Positions 7,465 to 10,986 of a stretch of DNA of 10,986 bases are shown in pieces. Within the stretch, counting starts at the first letter, position 1; every line of letters begins with the position of its first letter. This stretch comes from Pseudomonadota bacterium (GTDB lineage: Bacteria > Pseudomonadota > Alphaproteobacteria > Rhizobiales > Xanthobacteraceae), in the NCBI GenBank assembly GCA_023387555.1, contig JAEWHY010000070.1:1-10986 (forward strand), given 5' to 3'. The position numbers and the translations under genes were made by a program. Below the pieces are notes generated by a model that was given only the letters and a program-made list of their open reading frames with translations, was not told the DNA's origin and ran no database searches.

Positions 7465-9129
7465 TTACTCCGCCGGGACCAGCGCGGGCGAACCGGCGCG
7501 CCGGGCTGTTTCTTTTTCGGGAGAGGCGATCGTCATCCAAATGTTGAAGGCCATGATCAGCGCGCCGGCGAGGAACAGAATGCCTCCGATCGCGCGGATG
7601 ACGTAGAAGGGATGCATGGCCTCGACGGTCTCGATGAAGGAATACTCGAGGAAGCCGAGGCTGGTGTAGGCGCGCCACATCAGGCCCTGAAGGATGCCCG
7701 ACACCCACATCGCCGAGATGTAGAGCACGATGCCGATGGTCGAGATCCAGAAGTGCCAGTTGACGAGCTTTAGCGAATACAGTTCGCGGCGATTCCAGAG
7801 CCACGGCACGAGGCAGTAGATCGCGCCGAAGGACACGTAACCGACCCAGCCGAGGGCGCCGGAGTGCACGTGGCCGATGGTCCAGTCGGTGTAGTGTGAG
7901 AGCGAATTGACGGCCCTGATCGACATGAGCGGGCCTTCGAAGGTCGACATGCCGTAGAAGGCAACGGACACCACCATCATGCGCAGGACGGGATCGGTGC
8001 GCAGCTTGTCCCATGCGCCGGACAGCGTCATGATTCCGTTGATCATGCCGCCCCATGAGGGCATCCACAGAATGATCGAGAAGGTCATGCCGAGGGTCTG
8101 CGCCCAGTCAGGCAGCGCGGTGTAATGCAGGTGATGCGGTCCCGCCCAGATGTAGAGGAAGATCAACGCCCAGAAGTGGATGATCGACAGCCGGTAGGAA
8201 TAGATCGGCCGGTCCGCGCGCTTCGGTATGAAATAATACATGATGGCGAGGAAGCCGGCGGTGAGGAAGAAGCCGACGGCGTTATGGCCGTACCACCATT
8301 GCACCATCGCATCCTGGACGCCCGCCCAGACGATGTAGGACTTCGGCGAGTACAACGAAACCGGGATCGCGGCATTGTTGCCAAGATGCAGCACCGCGAT
8401 GGTGACGATGAACGCGAGGTAGAACCAGTTCGCGACATAGATGTGCGGTTCGGAGCGCCGCATCAGCGTGACCAGGAACACCATCAGGTACGTGACCCAG
8501 ACGATCGTGAGCCACAGATCCGCGTACCATTCCGGTTCGGCGTATTCCTTGCTTTGGGTGATGCCGAGCAGATAGCCGGTGCCGGCGATCACGATGAAGA
8601 AATTGTAGCCAAGCACGACGAACCAGGGCGCGAGATCACCCGCCAGCCGCGCGCGGCAGGTCCGTTGCACCACATAGAAGGAGGTCGCGAGCAGCACGTT
8701 GCCGCCGAAGGCGAAGATTACCGCCGAGGTATGCAGCGGACGGATGCGGCCGAAGGTGAGCCACGGCAGGTCGAAATTCAGGACCGGGTAGGCGAGCTGC
8801 AAGGCGGCGATGACGCCGACGGTAAATCCGGCGATGCCCCAGACCAGGGCCGCGATGGTCGCGAACTTGACCGGTCCCATATTGTAGTTTGGCTTGCCGT
8901 CGATGGTCAGCGGAACCGGCGCCGCCGGGCGGTTGAAGTAGCGTTCCACGATCGCGAACACAGCCGCCGCGCTGCCCGCTGCGAACAGCGAGGCATGGAA
9001 GGCGTATTCCGGCGTATGCGCCATCGCTGCGATGAAAAACGTGATGAAGGCTGTCGCGGCGAACGTGAGGGCGAGAGCGCCTTCGCTTACGCTCATCGAC
9101 TTCTGAGAGCCAACCGTGGTGTGTGGCAT
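7465..9129 (-). CDS. ccoN: Cbb3-type cytochrome c oxidase catalytic subunit I CcoN/FixN
   Basis: Heme-copper oxidase subunit of 554 residues that reduces oxygen at a heme b3-CuB centre in the inner membrane. Ligands can be placed by motif: H133 (RPLHTS) and H422 for low-spin heme b; H420 (GHVHSGALGW) for heme b3; H282 (WWYGHN), H332 and H333 (PHHLHYT) for CuB; Y326 matching the tyrosine cross-linked to a CuB histidine in C-family oxidases; and E398 (FEGP) matching the conserved glutamate near the active site. Numbering is offset by about 75 from the Pseudomonas stutzeri enzyme, reflecting an N-terminal extension with extra hydrophobic segments. All catalytic residues are present. The start ATG at 9127-9129 follows a modest GGGGG-type ribosome binding site. 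It is the first gene of the unit. In rhizobia the gene is called fixN. Confidence 0.98.
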   Translation of the reverse strand: MPHTTVGSQKSMSVSEGALALTFAATAFITFFIAAMAHTPEYAFHASLFAAGSAAAVFAIVERYFNRPAAPVPLTIDGKPNYNMGPVKFATIAALVWGIAGFTVGVIAALQLAYPVLNFDLPWLTFGRIRPLHTSAVIFAFGGNVLLATSFYVVQRTCRARLAGDLAPWFVVLGYNFFIVIAGTGYLLGITQSKEYAEPEWYADLWLTIVWVTYLMVFLVTLMRRSEPHIYVANWFYLAFIVTIAVLHLGNNAAIPVSLYSPKSYIVWAGVQDAMVQWWYGHNAVGFFLTAGFLAIMYYFIPKRADRPIYSYRLSIIHFWALIFLYIWAGPHHLHYTALPDWAQTLGMTFSIILWMPSWGGMINGIMTLSGAWDKLRTDPVLRMMVVSVAFYGMSTFEGPLMSIRAVNSLSHYTDWTIGHVHSGALGWVGYVSFGAIYCLVPWLWNRRELYSLKLVNWHFWISTIGIVLYISAMWVSGILQGLMWRAYTSLGFLEYSFIETVEAMHPFYVIRAIGGILFLAGALIMAFNIWMTIASPEKETARRAGSPALVPAE

Positions 9130-9169
9130 GGAACCCCCGCGCTGATGGTCGTGGCTTTGTTTGGGTCTC

Positions 9170-9175
9170 TCTATG
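9170..9175 (-). promoter_or_regulatory. Putative -10 element of the ccoN promoter
   Basis: CATAGA on the minus strand lies exactly where a class II FNR/FixK promoter would need its -10, given the box centre at 9204.5. It keeps only three of six consensus bases, as is usual for activator-dependent promoters. The assignment rests on spacing. Confidence 0.45.
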
Positions 9176-9197
9176 AGGTGCGGGGCGCTGCGCCATG

Positions 9198-9211
9198 TTG
9201 ATCGAGGTCAA
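9198..9211 (-). promoter_or_regulatory. FixK/FNR-type box in the ccoN-DUF6455 divergent region
   Basis: TTGATCGAGGTCAA matches the FixK/FNR consensus TTGAT-N4-ATCAA at 9 of 10 conserved positions. Its centre is about 75 bases upstream of the ccoN ATG. If the activator sits at -41.5, transcription starts near 9163 and the -10 slot (9170-9175) reads CATAGA on the minus strand, a weak but acceptable match that leaves a leader of about 34 bases. The mirrored position toward the plus-strand gene (9234-9239, GCTGTT) is a poor -10. Control of ccoN is therefore better supported than control of the divergent gene. Confidence 0.82.
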
Positions 9212-9292
9212 CCGGGGTGGAAAAAGACGCTGCGCTGTTTGATTCACCGCAAGGCGGCTGAAAGCCGGTCTGCCAATCTCGCTGCAAGCATC

Positions 9293-9299
9293 AGGAGGT
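9293..9299 (+). promoter_or_regulatory. Strong ribosome binding site of the DUF6455-like gene
   Basis: AGGAGGT lies 4 bases before the ATG at 9304-9306. It is the strongest Shine-Dalgarno sequence in the window and decides the start over the second ATG at 9310. Confidence 0.8.
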
Positions 9300-9303
9300 A
9301 ACG

Positions 9304-9714
9304 ATGACGATGCATGCGATTACGCAGAATTCGGGGTTTTTCGGTTCGATCGGCCGTGCCTGGAACCGGTATCGCAAGCGGCGTGCTGCGATGTCGGAAT
9401 TGCAGTCTCTCGGCGGTGCTGAACTCGAGCGAATCGTGCGCGATGCGGGACTGAGCTCCGGCGACGTGGTCGAGCTGGCCAGGCAATCCGGTGACTCGGC
9501 CGCCTTGCTCTGTCGCCGCCTCGGAGAAGAGGGGATTGACGCGCGCGCCGTGGAATCACCGGTCGTGCGTGACATGGAGCGGTGCTGCTCGCTCTGCGAC
9601 AGCAAGGCGCGTTGCGCCAGCGATCTGGAGCGCCAGACCAAGGCTGCGAACTGGCCGGATTATTGCCCGAACCAGTTGACGCTCGAAGCGCTTGGCGCTG
9701 CCAAATGCCACTGA
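9304..9714 (+). CDS. DUF6455-like cysteine-rich small protein, function unknown
   Basis: Soluble-looking protein of 136 residues with no signal peptide and no membrane helix. Residues about 18-62 hold a basic RYRKRR patch followed by ELQSLGGAELERIVRDAGLS, which resembles the DUF1127 pattern of short alphaproteobacterial proteins. The C-terminal part has the cysteine pattern ERCCSLCDSKARCASDL (C94, C95, C98, C104) and then YCPNQLTLEAL (C121). I recognise this combination as the DUF6455 type from memory. The spaced cysteines could bind a metal, an iron-sulfur cluster or act in redox chemistry, but nothing here proves it. A very strong AGGAGGT precedes the first ATG. It is divergent from ccoN and its last 10 bases overlap the following cytochrome c gene, so the two are probably translated together. 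A link to the cbb3 system is inferred from position only. Confidence 0.85.
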   Translation: MTMHAITQNSGFFGSIGRAWNRYRKRRAAMSELQSLGGAELERIVRDAGLSSGDVVELARQSGDSAALLCRRLGEEGIDARAVESPVVRDMERCCSLCDSKARCASDLERQTKAANWPDYCPNQLTLEALGAAKCH

Positions 9715-10046
9715 AATCGGGGCGGGCTATTGCCTCGGCGTACGGCGCCGGGGCGATGCTGGCGGCATCCTGCCTATGGTCGCAGCCCGCAGCGGCGCAG
9801 AGCGCGCAGCGCGGGGTGGTGATCGCGCGGACCTATTGCGCGAACTGTCATTCCATCGACAAGGTCAGTCCGAGCGCGTTGAAGGACGCACCGCCGTTCC
9901 GCGATCTGCACAAGAGATACCCGGTCGAAAGCCTGCAGGAGTCGCTTGCCGAGGGGATCGTCACCGGGCATCCGAGCATGCCGGAGTTCCGGTTCGAGAT
10001 CGATCAGGTCGGCGATTTCATTGCCTTCCTGAAATCGCTGCGCTGA
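9705..10046 (+). CDS. Small periplasmic monoheme c-type cytochrome
   Basis: Probable exported electron carrier of 113 residues. The signal peptide covers about residues 1-31 (a short basic start, a hydrophobic core around AGAMLAASCLW, and cleavage after the alanines of QPAAAQ), leaving about 82 residues. The heme-binding motif is CANCH at 45-49, with a likely axial methionine M92 in GHPSMPEF, and a C-terminal helix VGDFIAFLKSLR typical of class I cytochromes c. The frame is open upstream to an ATG at 9582, but that extension is arginine-rich and overlaps the previous gene. The ATG at 9705 is correct because the signal peptide starts there. It overlaps the DUF6455-like gene by 10 bases and has no clear ribosome binding site, which suggests translational coupling. 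It could donate electrons to CcoP/CcoO; partner unproven. Confidence 0.9.
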   Translation: MPLKSGRAIASAYGAGAMLAASCLWSQPAAAQSAQRGVVIARTYCANCHSIDKVSPSALKDAPPFRDLHKRYPVESLQESLAEGIVTGHPSMPEFRFEIDQVGDFIAFLKSLR

Positions 10047-10088
10047 GCGATCGGCCGGTGCGGCTATCCTGAATGCAAATTGAAAAGC

Positions 10089-10116
10089 AAAAGAGCGGCT
10101 CGCAGGCCGCTCTTTT
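10089..10116. terminator. Bidirectional intrinsic terminator between converging genes
   Basis: AAAAGAGCGGC (10089-10099) and GCCGCTCTTTT (10106-10116) form a perfect 11-bp stem with a 6-base loop. Read rightward it ends in TTTT after the cytochrome c gene; read leftward it ends in TTTT and a second T-run after the unknown gene at 10143. It thus can stop transcripts from both sides. Confidence 0.9.
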
Positions 10117-10142
10117 CGTCTCAAGCTGATCTTCGGGCGATG

Positions 10143-10544
10143 TCAGACAGGCTCGACCGAGACCACGCGATAGGTGTGCGTTGTGTCCGCTTCACGAACC
10201 GAGACATATTCGCCGACTTCGAAATGCTCGTTTTCGAAATGGTATCCGGCCTCGTCATCCTCGTCGCCGCGAATGTCGTAACGGAAGGCCCAGCTTCCGC
10301 CCGCTCGCCGCACGAGGTGCCCGATGTCGTCGTCCTCGCCTGAGCGGAAGCGCACGACGCGGCAGGCCGCGCGATGCTCTTTCCAAATCTTCGGATCGAA
10401 GCGGCGCTCCTCGTCCAGTGGAGCGACGATAATATAGCCGCGGCCGGCGCTGCCGGCCGGATGGCCTTTTTCGCGGGCGAGCTCCAGCCGGATTTTCCGG
10501 AAGCTTCGCGGCAGGGCATGAGCGTAGACCATGGCAGTCCCCAT
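10143..10544 (-). CDS. Hypothetical acidic protein encoded behind the FixK-type regulator
   Basis: I do not recognise a named family. The protein is 133 residues, apparently cytoplasmic, without signal peptide, membrane helix or cofactor motif. The N-terminal part is basic (ALPRSFRKIRLELAREKGHP); the middle holds GYIIVAPLDEERRFD and a single cysteine C61; then GHLVRRAGGSWAFRYD; then an acidic stretch (GDEDDEAGYHFENEHFEVGEYVSVRE). The beta-strand-like alternation in the last third suggests a small barrel or sheet. Two starts are possible: ATG 10542-10544 (used here) or ATG 10530-10532, four residues later, which has GGGGA 5 bases before it and may be preferred. It begins 11 bases after the regulator stop on the same strand, so it is likely in the same transcript, and ends before the bidirectional terminator. 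Function unknown. Confidence 0.82.
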   Translation of the reverse strand: MGTAMVYAHALPRSFRKIRLELAREKGHPAGSAGRGYIIVAPLDEERRFDPKIWKEHRAACRVVRFRSGEDDDIGHLVRRAGGSWAFRYDIRGDEDDEAGYHFENEHFEVGEYVSVREADTTHTYRVVSVEPV

Positions 10545-10555
10545 GATGACGTCGT

Positions 10556-10986
10556 TCAGGAATCGAGGTTGATCAGAGCCTGACGGTTGCGAAGGATCAT
10601 GCGGCGCGACGTCGCGAGTTCGATCGCGGAGGTCTGCTGGAACTGGGTGAGCGTGCGGGACACCGTCTCGATCGTCAGGCCGAGATAGTCGGCGATGTCC
10701 TGCCGCGACATCGGAAGCTCGACCGCCTCGCCGGTCAGCCGGTTCGAAATGTCGATCAGGAAGGACGCGACCCGTTCCTGGGCGGTCTTGACCAGAAGCA
10801 TGGCATGCCGCCGGGCCCGTTCGAGTTCGTGCGCGGTGTAGGACCAGAGGCGGTTCGAAATCTCGGGATCTTTCGCCGTGGCGGCAAGCAGGGTCGAGCG
10901 CCGGACCACCGCAATCGTGCAGGCACTGACAGCCTCGGCTGACGAGGCGTGGCGAGAGCCCAGTTCCATGCCAAAGACATCGCCCG
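10556..10986 (-). CDS. fixK: CRP/FNR-family transcriptional regulator, FixK type (N-terminus outside window)
   Basis: C-terminal 142 residues of a dimeric transcription activator; the beginning lies beyond base 10986. The visible part opens with GDVFGMELGSRHASSAEAV, the end of the cyclic-nucleotide-binding-like beta-roll. The long dimer helix follows (around ERARRHAMLLVKTAQERVASFLI), then a winged helix-turn-helix with MSRQDIADYLGLTIETVSRTL. The recognition helix carries E, S and R in ETVSR, the residues that read TTGAT half-sites in FNR/FixK proteins, matching the box at 9198-9211. Whether FNR-type cluster cysteines exist at the N-terminus cannot be seen, so FixK (no cluster) versus FnrL/AadR type is open; FixK is favoured by linkage to the oxidase genes. 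At the helix-turn-helix position where I recall a redox-active cysteine in Bradyrhizobium FixK2 (PMCRRD), this protein has serine (PMSRQD). Confidence 0.88.
   Translation of the reverse strand, partial: GDVFGMELGSRHASSAEAVSACTIAVVRRSTLLAATAKDPEISNRLWSYTAHELERARRHAMLLVKTAQERVASFLIDISNRLTGEAVELPMSRQDIADYLGLTIETVSRTLTQFQQTSAIELATSRRMILRNRQALINLDS

Noticed and set aside
5888..7606. 572-codon open frame on the plus strand opposite ccoP, ccoQ and ccoO
   Set aside because: Antisense shadow of three recognised oxidase subunits; no ribosome binding site, motif or hydrophobic pattern of its own.
7460..8068. Upstream extension of the ccoO frame into ccoN (203 extra codons)
   Set aside because: The extension is histidine- and arginine-rich and overlaps ccoN coding sequence; the family N-terminus begins at MSLWSKH with a ribosome binding site just before it.
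8125..9201. 358-codon open frame on the plus strand opposite ccoN
   Set aside because: Antisense to the catalytic subunit; arginine, glutamate and aspartate-rich sequence arising from the complement of membrane-helix codons.
9255..9267. Small hairpin CGGCT-GAA-AGCCG in the leader of the DUF6455-like gene
   Set aside because: Only 5 bp, no T-run and no conserved riboswitch element; such stems occur by chance in GC-rich DNA.
9582..9704. Longer start for the small cytochrome c
   Set aside because: It would put 41 unlikely residues in front of a clear signal peptide and overlap the preceding gene by more than 130 bases.
1..10986. CRISPR arrays, insertion sequences, tRNA or rRNA genes, phage or attachment sites
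   Set aside because: No repeated spacer-like units, transposase frames, terminal inverted repeats or RNA gene signatures were seen; the window is filled with collinear respiratory genes with uniform composition.

Overview
The window looks like the chromosome of a high-GC alphaproteobacterium of the Bradyrhizobium / Rhodopseudomonas / Afipia group. This rests on the rhizobial-type fixNOQP-fixGHIS order, a FixK-type (CRP/FNR) regulator beside it, a FixK-box-like palindrome in front of fixN, and strong GC bias at third codon positions that opens long antisense reading frames. The genus assignment is inference; no rRNA or tRNA gene is present to test it.

Layout, left to right. (1) Bases 1-318, minus strand: the first part of hemN (oxygen-independent coproporphyrinogen III dehydrogenase), cut by the window edge. 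(2) 336-1166, minus: a two-domain universal stress protein just upstream of hemN, preceded by its own promoter-like region with a perfect TTGAC-N4-GTCAA palindrome. (3) 1243-9129, minus: one compact, apparently intact eight-gene unit, ccoN-ccoO-ccoQ-ccoP-ccoG-ccoH-ccoI-ccoS (fixNOQPGHIS). The largest gap between genes is 8 bases, and the last four genes are joined by three ATGA stop/start overlaps. (4) 9130-9303: a divergent control region with a TTGAT-N4-GTCAA box. (5) 9304-10046, plus: a small cysteine-rich DUF6455-like protein whose end overlaps the start of a small periplasmic c-type cytochrome. (6) 10089-10116: an 11-bp-stem bidirectional terminator between converging units. (7) 10143-10986, minus: an unidentified acidic conserved-looking protein downstream of a FixK/FNR-family regulator, whose N-terminal part lies outside the window.

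How the parts work together: ccoNOQP encode the high-affinity cbb3-type cytochrome c oxidase used at low oxygen. ccoG, ccoH, ccoI and ccoS supply copper reduction, copper transport and cofactor assembly. HemN supplies heme precursor when oxygen is too low for the oxygen-dependent enzyme. The FixK-type protein is the probable activator through the box upstream of ccoN. The main genes are a known system. The least explained parts are the DUF6455-like/cytochrome c pair that shares the oxidase control region and the unknown protein behind fixK.
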